Assembly (NCBI RefSeq): GCF_904061905.1
Contig: NZ_CAJFCI010000016.1
Span: 62,001 to 126,000 of the forward strand
Length of the DNA: 64,000 nt
Direction: 5' to 3'
Source: Zestomonas carbonaria
GTDB lineage: Bacteria; Pseudomonadota; Gammaproteobacteria; Pseudomonadales; Pseudomonadaceae
Below, piece by piece: positions 25,732 to 33,747 of this stretch (position 1 is the stretch's first letter; each line of letters starts with the position of its first letter). Below the pieces are notes generated by a model. That model was not told where the DNA came from, did not search any database, and saw only the letters and a program-made list of their open reading frames with translations. The position numbers and the translations under genes are program-made.

Positions 25732-25796
25732 TTCAGGCCCGCCTGCCTGGCCAGCAGGGTCAGGCGCCCGAAATCAGGGCGGTTCATGTCGTTCAT
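25728..25796 (-). CDS. Possible 22-residue leader peptide coupled to mhpB
   Basis: An open frame of 22 codons (starts [12 protein letters not shown]) whose TGA overlaps the mhpB ATG as ATGA, in the 5' leader downstream of the XylS-type promoter. mhpB itself has only a weak ribosome-binding site, so coupling to an upstream frame would explain its translation. Its own ribosome site is poor (GGGAA about 12 bases before the first ATG; a second ATG lies at 25787). It could be chance or the stump of an older upstream gene. Confidence 0.35.
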   Translation of the reverse strand: MNDMNRPDFGRLTLLARQAGLK

Positions 25797-25899
25797 GGGT
25801 CACTGGTTCCCTGGCTGCGTCACAGTGACCGGCTGCGATGGCCCTGAGAGGGCCGGCGCCGGGCACGCGGCCTCTCGATACTGGAGGCCACCTCGACGC

Positions 25900-25961
25900 A
25901 GCATAGGGAGAGCACCCGGCCGGGGCGCTCCCATGAACTACGGCGCTATCCCAGAAGTGCA
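25900..25961 (-). promoter_or_regulatory. XylS/AntR-type operator-promoter of the mhp operon
   Basis: Minus strand: TGCACTTCTGGGATA (25961-25947) matches TGCA-N6-GGNTA exactly. A second half-site TAGTTCATGGGAGCG begins 21 bases on (25940-25926), followed by exactly 20 bases and the -10-like TATGCT (25905-25900). Both half-sites and the 20-base gap parallel the Rieske-gene promoter. The rest of the 277-base gap to 26008 shows no other gene. Confidence 0.62.
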
Positions 25962-26008
25962 AGAACTTGAAGCGTGATCCTCCTCCTGCTCGCCTGGCCG
26001 CCCGGCGT

Positions 26009-26812
26009 TCAGCGACCGGGGAACCGCGGCTCGCGCTTCTCGAAAAAGGCCCGGGTTCCCTCTTCGAAGGTCGGCAGGTCGAGCAACTCGCTCTGCCGAT
26101 GGGCCTCGTAGGCGAGTTGCGCGCGCAAGTCGTTGCGACTGGCCTCATCGAAGGCACGACGCGCCTCGATCACGCCGTGGGCCGGCAGGCGCGCCAGTTG
26201 CTGGGCCAGTTTCATTGCCGTGGCCGGCAGTTCCTCGTCGCCCACCACGGCATGCACCATCCCCCAGCTCTCGGCCTGCTCGGCCGACCAGCGCTCGCCG
26301 GTGAGCGTCAGGGCCAGCGCCCGAGCCCGGCCCAGCGCCCGCTGCAGGAACCAGGTGGCCCCCAGGTCGGGCACGAGGCCGAGTTTCGGCACGAACGGCA
26401 GGTAGAAGTAGGCCGAGCGTGCCGCCACCAGCACATCGCCGGCGAGGGCGGTGCCCACCGCGCCGCCCGCGACACCGCCATTCAGGGCGACCACCACCGG
26501 CGCGGGAAACTCGTGCAGCCCGGCGGTGACCTTGTTGAACAGCGTATGCATGATCCGCTCGACGTTCTCGCCACGGGTCTGGCCCGGGGCGTTGGTCTGC
26601 ATCAGGCCGCCGAGGTTGGCGCCGGCGCTGAACAGCCGGCCCCTGGCGGTGAACAGCAGGGCACGCACGGAGCAGTCGCCACAGGCGACATCCAGTGCCT
26701 GGAGGATTTCCTTGTGCATGCATTCATGGAACGCGTTGAACTGGTCCGGCTGGTTCAGGGTGATGACGGCAACCGGACCGTCGCGGTCATAGCTGATGAA
26801 CTGGTAGATCAT
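26009..26812 (-). CDS. Enoyl-CoA hydratase/isomerase (PaaG-like crotonase)
   Basis: A 267-residue crotonase. The oxyanion motifs are FSAGANL and ALNGGVAGGAV. The segment LGLVPDLGATWFL carries Asp at the position of the second catalytic Glu of classical hydratases, as in PaaG-type isomerases. It probably shifts a double bond or hydrates an unusual enoyl-CoA. Its start overlaps the stop of the preceding crotonase by four bases (26812-26809). It is the last gene of the beta-oxidation block before the mhp promoter. Confidence 0.88.
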   Translation of the reverse strand: MIYQFISYDRDGPVAVITLNQPDQFNAFHECMHKEILQALDVACGDCSVRALLFTARGRLFSAGANLGGLMQTNAPGQTRGENVERIMHTLFNKVTAGLHEFPAPVVVALNGGVAGGAVGTALAGDVLVAARSAYFYLPFVPKLGLVPDLGATWFLQRALGRARALALTLTGERWSAEQAESWGMVHAVVGDEELPATAMKLAQQLARLPAHGVIEARRAFDEASRNDLRAQLAYEAHRQSELLDLPTFEEGTRAFFEKREPRFPGR

Positions 26813-27693
26813 GGCATGCGCGCCTGATCCGCCTGCGGCGGGGTCTTCAAGTGCGCCAGGCCGCTGGGGTCGACCAGCAGGCCGTACTTGATCAGGTTGT
26901 GGCTGTGGCAGACCTGGTGCAGGGCGAAGGCGGTCTGCATGGCGCTGACTCGGCCCTGGGCATCTTGCGCGGCATTCAGGGCCTCCTTGACCATCTTCAG
27001 GGCGAACATCGGCTTGCGCGCGATGTTCGCCGCCAGCTCCAGGGTGAACTCGGCCAGCCGCTCGTTCGCCACCACGTGGTTGACCATGCCGAGGCGGTGC
27101 GCTTCGCGGGCGTCGACCGCGCCGGAGGTGAAGAGGAATTCCTTGGCCTGGCGCAGGCCCATTTCCCAGGGATAGACGAAGTACTCATGGCCGCAGATGC
27201 CCATGTCCACGGTGTTGTCCACGAACAGGGCATTCTCGCCGGCGACGATCAGGTCGCACGGCCAGACCAGCATCAGGCCGCCGGAGATGCACAGGCCCTG
27301 GACCTGGGCGATGGTCGGCTTGGCGATGTTGCGCCAGCGCTCGGAGAAGCCGAGGTAGATCTCCTTCTCGCGCGTCATCTGCGCCTCGGCGGACGAGGAG
27401 CAGCAGCCGATTCCGGCCCAGGTGCCGACCAGCTTGTGGTCGGCCATGGCCGCGTAGGGCTCCGCTTCCTTGACGTCGTGCCCCGAGGAGAAGTGCTCGC
27501 CGTTCGCCGCCAGGATGATGACCTTCACCTCGTCATCGGCGTTGGCCAGGTCCATCGCCTCGTTCAGTTCATAGAGCAGCCGGGTGTCCTGCGCATTGCG
27601 CTTGTCCGGGCGGTCGAGGCTGATGCGCGCGATGTGCGGCCCCGGCTTTTCATAGGTGATGCTGTGGAATTCGGGAGAAGCGGCTTCGTTCAT
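26809..27693 (-). CDS. Enoyl-CoA hydratase/isomerase family protein
   Basis: A 294-residue crotonase, start at 27693 with GGACA upstream. ARISLDRPDKRNAQ, HFSSGHDVKE and VQGLCISGGLMLVWPCD form the CoA-binding and oxyanion parts. The catalytic-Glu region reads NTVDMGICGHEYFVYPWEMG, which departs from the usual G-x-x-P-E-x-G, so the chemistry may differ. It is coupled to the next crotonase by a four-base overlap and follows an SDR gene after 70 bases. The pair of divergent crotonases suits processing of a ring or branched intermediate. Confidence 0.87.
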   Translation of the reverse strand: MNEAASPEFHSITYEKPGPHIARISLDRPDKRNAQDTRLLYELNEAMDLANADDEVKVIILAANGEHFSSGHDVKEAEPYAAMADHKLVGTWAGIGCCSSSAEAQMTREKEIYLGFSERWRNIAKPTIAQVQGLCISGGLMLVWPCDLIVAGENALFVDNTVDMGICGHEYFVYPWEMGLRQAKEFLFTSGAVDAREAHRLGMVNHVVANERLAEFTLELAANIARKPMFALKMVKEALNAAQDAQGRVSAMQTAFALHQVCHSHNLIKYGLLVDPSGLAHLKTPPQADQARMP

Positions 27694-27763
27694 GGGATGT
27701 CCTGCCGGCACGATATTGTTTTCGATAAGAGCCTGTGCGGCGTTGCCGACAGGCTCCATGGGA

Positions 27764-28591
27764 TCAGGCGGTCCAGGTGCCGCCGGCGCAAACCAGGGTC
27801 TGCCCCGAGACGTAGTCGGACTCGCTGATACACAGCAGGTACACCGCGCCAGCGGCTTCCTCCGGCGTGCCGGCGCGGCCCAGCGAGGTAACGGCCAGGC
27901 TCCGGCCCAGGGACTTGCGGTCGATGCCCATGTGGACGTCGTGTCCGCCCACCGAAGTAGTGCCCACGTCCTTTTCCACCACCTTGATCAGGCGGGTTTC
28001 GATGGCACCGAAAGCCACCGCGTTGACGTTGACCTTCAGTCGCCCCCATTCCTTGGCCAGCGTCTTGGTCAGGCCGAGGATGCCGGCCTTGCCCACCGAA
28101 TAACCCGCCTGGCCGGGAATGCCGTCCGCGGCGATGGAAGAGATGTTGACCACTTTGCGGAAGACCTCGCGACCTTCGGCCGCTTCCTGCTTCGCCGCCG
28201 CGCTGATGACCGGCTGGGCCGCGCGGAGGATGCGGAACGGCGCGGTCAGGTGGCAATCGACCATGGCCTGCCACTGCTCGTCGCTGTGCGCCTCGATCCG
28301 GTCGCCCCAGGCGTAGCCGGCGTTGTTGACGATGATGTCGATCCCGCCGTAGCTGTCCACCGCCGTCTTCACCAGGCGCTCGGGAAACTCCTCGGCGGTG
28401 ATGTTGCCCACGCAGGCGATGGCGTCCCCGCCGCCAGCGCGGATCTGCGCGACCACCTCGTCCGCCGGCGCCAAGTCCAGATCGTTGACCACCACGCGGG
28501 CGCCCTCCTCCGCCAGTTTCAGGGCCAGGGCGCGGCCGATGCCGCGACCGGAACCGGTGACCAGGGCTACTTTGCCTTCAAGCTTTTTCAT
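27764..28591 (-). CDS. SDR-family 3-hydroxyacyl-CoA dehydrogenase-like protein (copy 1)
   Basis: A 275-residue short-chain dehydrogenase with GAGGAA before ATG 28591. The nucleotide motif is VTGSGRGIGRALALKL, NNAGYAW follows, and the catalytic Ser-Tyr-Lys is NISSIAADGIPGQAGYSVGKAG. Gene context and the NDLDLAPADEVV segment place it near MFE-2/HSD17B4-type (R)-3-hydroxyacyl-CoA dehydrogenases rather than ring dihydrodiol dehydrogenases, though the latter cannot be excluded. A close paralogue (nearly the same frame-by-frame motifs) lies at 34.9-35.7 kb. The two probably act on related steps. Confidence 0.88.
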   Translation of the reverse strand: MKKLEGKVALVTGSGRGIGRALALKLAEEGARVVVNDLDLAPADEVVAQIRAGGGDAIACVGNITAEEFPERLVKTAVDSYGGIDIIVNNAGYAWGDRIEAHSDEQWQAMVDCHLTAPFRILRAAQPVISAAAKQEAAEGREVFRKVVNISSIAADGIPGQAGYSVGKAGILGLTKTLAKEWGRLKVNVNAVAFGAIETRLIKVVEKDVGTTSVGGHDVHMGIDRKSLGRSLAVTSLGRAGTPEEAAGAVYLLCISESDYVSGQTLVCAGGTWTA

Positions 28592-28626
28592 CGTTATTCC
28601 TCGTCGAGTGGGACTGTGCACCCGCT

Positions 28627-29994
28627 TCAGCGGACGCCGGCGTTGCGCAGGGAGGACGGGGTGAAGTCGCTCACGCTGAGCGAGAAGCCGTACTTGATGC
28701 CGTGCCTGGCCTCGTTGGTCAGCGAGTCGACCATGTAGCGGCCCGCGGTCAGGTCGTACAGGGTCGTCGCGGCGTAGTTGCTGACGCCCTGTTCGTAGTG
28801 GTTGATCTGGTGCCCCTCGCCCACCCGCCACAGTTCCCCGCGGTTGTCGTAGTGCTCGGACTCGACGATGGTCCAGGTGTCCTCGTCGATGAAGAAACGG
28901 CGCTTGGCGTAGATGTTCCGCTCGCCCGGCTTGAGCGTGGCCACCACTTCCCATACGCGGTGCAACTCGTAGCGGGTCAGGTCCTGGTTGATGTGCCCGG
29001 CCTTGATGATGTCGGCGTACTTCAGCTTCGGCGACTGCAACCGGTAGCTGTTGTAGGGGATGTACAGCTCCCGCTTGCCGATCAGTTCCCAGTCGTAGCG
29101 GTCCGTCGCGCCGTTGAACATGTCGGCGTTGTCGGCGGTACGCATGCCGTCGGCGGCGGTGCCCGGTCCGTCGTAGGCGATCTGCGGCGCCCGGCGCACG
29201 CGACGCTGGCCGGCGTTGTAGGACCAGGCCAGGCGCGGCTCGCGGGTCTGATCGATGGTCTCGTGTACCAGCACCACGCTGCCCGACAGCCGCGCCGGCG
29301 CGATGACGCGCTGCTTGTAGTAGTAGAGGACGTTGGCCGTCTTGCCGGCATCGGCGTCAGGCAGGTACTGCGGGAGCGCCGCATAGTCGTCGAACTCGAC
29401 CGGCGTGAAGGAGCCGTTGACCTGCGGCGTCGCCTGCACCGAGAGGCGGCTGAAGTTCTTGCCACGGTAGCGGGTCCGGTGGTTCCAGATCACCTCCACG
29501 CCGCTCTTCGGGATCGGGAAGGCATAGACGCGGGACTGCTCGAAATGCTTCAGGCCGTTGCCGCCGTTCACCGCCTCGGTGGTCAGCGCGCTCTTCCTCG
29601 CCGCCTCGTAGACCTCCTGGGGCGCGGCGGCGGTCCGGTGGCTCGGGTAGACCGGAATCCGGTAGCTGTCCGGGTAGCGCTTGAACATCGCCACCTGGCC
29701 GGTGGAGAGCTTGTCCTTGTACTGCTCGACGTTGGCCGGGGTGATGATGAAGAGCGGCTGTTCGCCTGCGAACGGATCGCCCAGGAAGCCGTTCTCCACC
29801 GGCGCCGCATCGGCCTTCAGCCCGCCAGTCCAGGCGGGAATGCTGCCATCGGCATTGCCTTCCTTCTGCGCGCCCAGCGGCGTGAGCACGCTGCCCAGTT
29901 GTGCCGCTTCCTGAGGGGAAACGGCGGCCATGGCCGCGCAGGACAGCAGCGACAGCGCCAGGGCGCCGGTTTTCATAACAGTGAGGGATTTCAT
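28627..29994 (-). CDS. DUF1329 protein, LolA/LolB-like periplasmic carrier (copy 2)
   Basis: A 455-residue exported protein; GAGGAA precedes the start at 29994. The signal sequence (MKTGALALSLLSCAAMA) contains LLSC, which could be a lipobox, so a lipoprotein is possible. Family hallmarks are GNADGSIPAWTGG near the N-terminus, YNAGQRRVRRAP and FIDEDTWTIVESEHYDNRGELW. It lies 26 bases after the second DUF1302 gene. Having a second DUF1329/DUF1302 pair in one catabolic block suggests two different ligands or two transport steps. Confidence 0.9.
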   Translation of the reverse strand: MKSLTVMKTGALALSLLSCAAMAAVSPQEAAQLGSVLTPLGAQKEGNADGSIPAWTGGLKADAAPVENGFLGDPFAGEQPLFIITPANVEQYKDKLSTGQVAMFKRYPDSYRIPVYPSHRTAAAPQEVYEAARKSALTTEAVNGGNGLKHFEQSRVYAFPIPKSGVEVIWNHRTRYRGKNFSRLSVQATPQVNGSFTPVEFDDYAALPQYLPDADAGKTANVLYYYKQRVIAPARLSGSVVLVHETIDQTREPRLAWSYNAGQRRVRRAPQIAYDGPGTAADGMRTADNADMFNGATDRYDWELIGKRELYIPYNSYRLQSPKLKYADIIKAGHINQDLTRYELHRVWEVVATLKPGERNIYAKRRFFIDEDTWTIVESEHYDNRGELWRVGEGHQINHYEQGVSNYAATTLYDLTAGRYMVDSLTNEARHGIKYGFSLSVSDFTPSSLRNAGVR

Positions 29995-30020
29995 GCTTGG
30001 TTTCCTCTGCCAGGAGTGCA

Positions 30021-31940
30021 TCAGAAGTTCACGCCGAAGCTGAGCGCGATGAAGTCGCGATCGCCGTTGCTGTTGAAATGGCCGCCGAAGAAATCCGTGT
30101 AGCTGAGGCTGGCGGTGTAGGTGTTGCTGTAGTCGGCATCCAGGCCGACGCTCACGGACTTCAGCCCCTCCTCGAAGTTGGGCCCGTTGCCCTCGACGTC
30201 GTGCGACCAGGCCAGGCTCGGCGAGAGGTTGATGCCGGCGAACACGTTCGGGTAATCCAGCTTGCCGCGCACGCGGTAGCCCCAGGAGTGGGTGGTATGG
30301 AAGCCGTGGGAATTGCATTCCTGCTGCGGGTTGCTCGCCGTCGGCGTGCCCGCCCCGGTGCCGATGCAGACGGCGTTCGCCGCCGCCCCGGCGAACTGGC
30401 CGGAGCCGAACGCCGGGTTGCGGCCGAAACGCAGGTCGCTGCCGTCGGCCTCGCCCAGGCCGTTGATGCGGTTGTAGCCCGCCTCGCCGACCAGGGTCAG
30501 GCGGCTGGCGCCCCAGACCTGGTCGAAGAATCGCGTGGCGGTCATCTGCGCCTGGAACACCGGCATGCGCTTGTAGCCCTGCAACCTGCCGCCCAGCACA
30601 GGCTGCGCCTCGCCGCTGACGAACAGCGGCGACACCTGGTCGGCGAAGGTGGCCAGGTCGGTCTGCTGGAGCGCCGCCAGGATCAGGTCGGGGGTGTTGA
30701 GCGCCAGCGGCATGTTCGGCCGGTAGCTCAGTTCCCCGCCCAGGGCGGTGGCGCCCAGGCTGGTCTGCCAGCTCAGGCCGTAGAGGCGGATGTCCTCGGG
30801 ATAGTCCCAGGCGTAGCGCGCGCTGCGGACCCGGTCGACCTGGTTCTGGCCGACGAGCAGAGGCGCGCCCGGTCCGGCGGCGATCACCTCGGCAACGCTG
30901 ACCGGCGCCACCGTCGTCTGGGTGAAACCGAGGAGCGGCATGCGGCTGTGATAGTTCATCACGTAGGCCCCCAGCTCGCTGTCGTTCAGTTCCGGCAGGA
31001 ACCAGCGCAGTGCCAGGCCCCACTGGCCGCCGTCGCGGGCTTCGTTGTCCTTGCCGCGCGGCACGTAGGCATTGGCATTGTTGAAGACGATGTCGAGGAC
31101 GCCGCCGGCATTGGCGCGCGGGTCGTCCGGCGCGAAGTCCGGACCGGCCGCCACCAGTCGGTCGTTGCAGCCCTGTTGTACGGGGTCCGCGCCGAAGAAG
31201 GTGCCGCAGTTGTCGAGCACCGATTGTTCCCAGCCGATCTGGTAGAAGGCTTCAGCCGTGAGGTTGTCGCTCAGCCCCTGGGACAGGTAGAACATGTTGA
31301 CCGGGATCAGGCCTTCCTTGATTTCCGAACCCGGGCGGCGCAGGGCGGCGACATCGATCGGGTTGATCGAGTTGATGCTGTTGCCGATGAAGGTGCTTTC
31401 GCCCCAACTCACCACCTGCTTGCCGAGGCGCACGTTGCCCGGCAGCTCGCCCAACCGGTAGTTGTGGTAGACGAAGGCGTCGAGCAGCATCGCTCCGGAC
31501 GACTTGGCGGCGCGGTCGCGGCCGCTGTCGTCGATGTCGTGGAACGGCCGGTGCTCATCCTTCAGCTCGAAGTCATACCAGTACTTGCCGCGCACGAAGA
31601 CGCCGCTGTCGCCGTACTTCAGTTCGAGGTCGTGGATGCCCTTGAAGATCTTCGAGAAGGTCTCGCCCTTCTTGAAGTTCAGGCGGCCATCGTCGCCGGT
31701 GCGGGACGAAGCGCCGCCACGCTTGCCCATGACGTTGAAATTGGAAATGAGGTCCGGATCGGCCGAGCGAACGGCCCAACTGGCGCCGATCGACAGCGAC
31801 GAGTCGAACTGCCCTTCGATTTCGCCAAGGTTGAAATTGATGGCCTGGGCCTGGGCGGATATCCCGAGCGCGACAGCGGCTGCCAGCAGATTCGGCCGGA
31901 GCCGGGCAGCCCCGTCGAGGTTCTTGTGGGTGCTGTTCAT
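30021..31940 (-). CDS. DUF1302 outer-membrane beta-barrel protein (copy 2)
   Basis: A 639-residue protein with a signal peptide cleaved near residue 33 (ALGISAQAQA-INF) and a terminal Phe (FIALSFGVNF) fitting outer-membrane barrels. DUF1302 features include FNLGEIEGQFDSSLSIGASW, RLGKQVVSWGESTFIGNSIN, a long loop with GTFFGADPVQQGC, and WGYRVRGKLDYPNVF. It is about 100 residues longer than copy 1 and diverged in sequence. A weak ribosome site (GGAG, 12 bases) precedes the ATG. It probably provides an outer-membrane route for a hydrophobic substrate. Confidence 0.9.
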   Translation of the reverse strand: MNSTHKNLDGAARLRPNLLAAAVALGISAQAQAINFNLGEIEGQFDSSLSIGASWAVRSADPDLISNFNVMGKRGGASSRTGDDGRLNFKKGETFSKIFKGIHDLELKYGDSGVFVRGKYWYDFELKDEHRPFHDIDDSGRDRAAKSSGAMLLDAFVYHNYRLGELPGNVRLGKQVVSWGESTFIGNSINSINPIDVAALRRPGSEIKEGLIPVNMFYLSQGLSDNLTAEAFYQIGWEQSVLDNCGTFFGADPVQQGCNDRLVAAGPDFAPDDPRANAGGVLDIVFNNANAYVPRGKDNEARDGGQWGLALRWFLPELNDSELGAYVMNYHSRMPLLGFTQTTVAPVSVAEVIAAGPGAPLLVGQNQVDRVRSARYAWDYPEDIRLYGLSWQTSLGATALGGELSYRPNMPLALNTPDLILAALQQTDLATFADQVSPLFVSGEAQPVLGGRLQGYKRMPVFQAQMTATRFFDQVWGASRLTLVGEAGYNRINGLGEADGSDLRFGRNPAFGSGQFAGAAANAVCIGTGAGTPTASNPQQECNSHGFHTTHSWGYRVRGKLDYPNVFAGINLSPSLAWSHDVEGNGPNFEEGLKSVSVGLDADYSNTYTASLSYTDFFGGHFNSNGDRDFIALSFGVNF

Positions 31941-32069
31941 TGTTTTTCTACACTCCCCATGGTGATTCGAGACAAGCCGGGGGCAGGCCCCGGGCTCGCC
32001 GTGACTGGAACGGTTCGGAAATCCGAGGGTCGAGGGGGCCGGCGCCTGCTTTCCGGCGCCGCCCCGCTG

Positions 32070-33638
32070 CTAGGCGACGCCGCGCTGGTGGCCTGCCCAG
32101 AACGGCGCGCGCAACTCGGCCTTGAGCACCTTGCCGACGCTCGACAGCGGCAGGCTGTCGCGGAACTCCACGCTGCGCGGCAGCTTGTAGCCGGCGATAC
32201 GCTCGCGGCAGTGGGCGACGACCTCCTCCTCGGTCACGCTCGCGCCGGGCTTGAGCACCAGCACCGCGTGCACGGACTCGCCCCATTTGGCGCTGGGGAT
32301 GCCGATCACCGCGCCCTGGGCCACCGCCGGGTGGCTGGCGATGGCGGCCTCCACCTCGGCGGAATAGACGTTCTCGCCGCCGCTGACGATCATGTCCTTG
32401 AGGCGGTCGCAGACGTGGACGAAACCGTCCTCGTCCATGTAGCCGCCATCGCCGGTGTGCATCCAGCCGCCGTGCAGCGCCTCGGCGGTGGCCTCGGGCT
32501 TGTTCCAGTAGCCGAGCATCACGTTCGGGCCCTTGACCACGATCTCGCCGACGCTGCCGCGCGGCACCTCGCGGTCCTCGGCGTCGACGATGCGGATCTC
32601 CACGCAACTGTAGGGGCGGCCGGCCGAATACATCCTGCCGCTGCGCTGGTGCTCCTCGGTGTGGAACTCGGCGCTGAGGAAGGTGGCGACCGGGCCCAGC
32701 TCGGTCATGCCGTAGCCCTGGCCGAAACCGGCCGATGCGAAGACTGCGCGGGCGCGCTCGAGCAGCGCCGGGGTGATCGGCGAGGCGCCGTAGTCCAGCT
32801 TGCGCAGGCAGCCGAGGTCGAGATCGCACAGCGCCGGGTCGGCCGCACGGGCGTCCAGCAGCATCTGGATCATGGTCGGCGCCAGCAGAATCTCGCTGAC
32901 GTTTTCCGCGGCGATGGTCCGCAGCACGGCGCTCGACACGAAGGCCGGCAGCACGACATGGGTGCCCCCGGAGACGAGGAGCGCGACCATCGCCGAGTAG
33001 TCCGCCATGTGGAACATCGGCATCGCGTGCAGGTAGCGCTCCTCGGCGCTGCAGTTGCCGCCGTTGATGATCGCCAGGGCGGAGAAACCGAGGTTGTTGT
33101 GGCTGAGCATCACGCCCTTGGGAAAGCCGGTGGTGCCGCCGGTGTAGAAGATGCCGAGCAGCGCGTCGCCGCCACGGCGGGCATCTTCCACCGGCGCGTT
33201 CTCGGCGATCAGCCGTTCGTAGGAAAGCATGCCCGCCGGGGCCTCGCCGTCGCCGGCATAGACCAGGGTGCGCAGGGTCTTCGCCTCGGCGGCGACCTTC
33301 TGGCCCAGGGCGAGGAAGGTGTCGTCGACGATCAGCACGCTGGTTTCCGAGTCGTCCAGCGAGTAGACGATCTCCGCCGCGCTCCAGCGGATGTTCACCG
33401 GATTGAGCACGGCATCGGCCCAGGGCACCGCCAGGTAGTACTCGATGTAGCGCTGCGAGTTGAGCGAGAGCATGGCGACCCGCTCGCCACTGGCGACGCC
33501 CAGTTGCTTCAGGGCACCGGCCAGGCGGGCGACGCGCTCGCCGAGCTGGGCGAAGCTCACGTCGCGCCCCTGGTAGCGGATGGCGGTCGCCTGGGGACGT
33601 TGCTGCAGGTGGCGGTGCAACCCTTGGGTGATGTACAT
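32070..33638 (-). CDS. Acyl-CoA synthetase (AMP-forming, fatty/aryl acid CoA ligase)
   Basis: A 522-residue ANL-family ligase with GGAGG before ATG 33638. The ATP loop is FYTGGTTGFPKGV (about 164-176), then GYGMTELGP, HTGDGGYMDEDGF, DRLKDMIVSGGENVYSAEVE and the C-terminal catalytic Lys in LSSVGKVLKAELR. It activates a carboxylic acid to its CoA thioester via an acyl-adenylate. Neighbours (acyl-CoA dehydrogenase, SDR, MaoC pair, thiolase, racemase) make it the entry enzyme of a dedicated beta-oxidation route. The acid itself is unknown. Confidence 0.93.
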   Translation of the reverse strand: MYITQGLHRHLQQRPQATAIRYQGRDVSFAQLGERVARLAGALKQLGVASGERVAMLSLNSQRYIEYYLAVPWADAVLNPVNIRWSAAEIVYSLDDSETSVLIVDDTFLALGQKVAAEAKTLRTLVYAGDGEAPAGMLSYERLIAENAPVEDARRGGDALLGIFYTGGTTGFPKGVMLSHNNLGFSALAIINGGNCSAEERYLHAMPMFHMADYSAMVALLVSGGTHVVLPAFVSSAVLRTIAAENVSEILLAPTMIQMLLDARAADPALCDLDLGCLRKLDYGASPITPALLERARAVFASAGFGQGYGMTELGPVATFLSAEFHTEEHQRSGRMYSAGRPYSCVEIRIVDAEDREVPRGSVGEIVVKGPNVMLGYWNKPEATAEALHGGWMHTGDGGYMDEDGFVHVCDRLKDMIVSGGENVYSAEVEAAIASHPAVAQGAVIGIPSAKWGESVHAVLVLKPGASVTEEEVVAHCRERIAGYKLPRSVEFRDSLPLSSVGKVLKAELRAPFWAGHQRGVA

Positions 33639-33747
33639 CGGAACCTCCGGTTTTGTTCTTGTATGGAGGCCAGCGGGCCGGCGCCCGGCCCCTGGCTTGC
33701 CCCTTCCGTGGGGGATGGGAGCAGCGAATGTCTCCCGCTCCCTGGCG

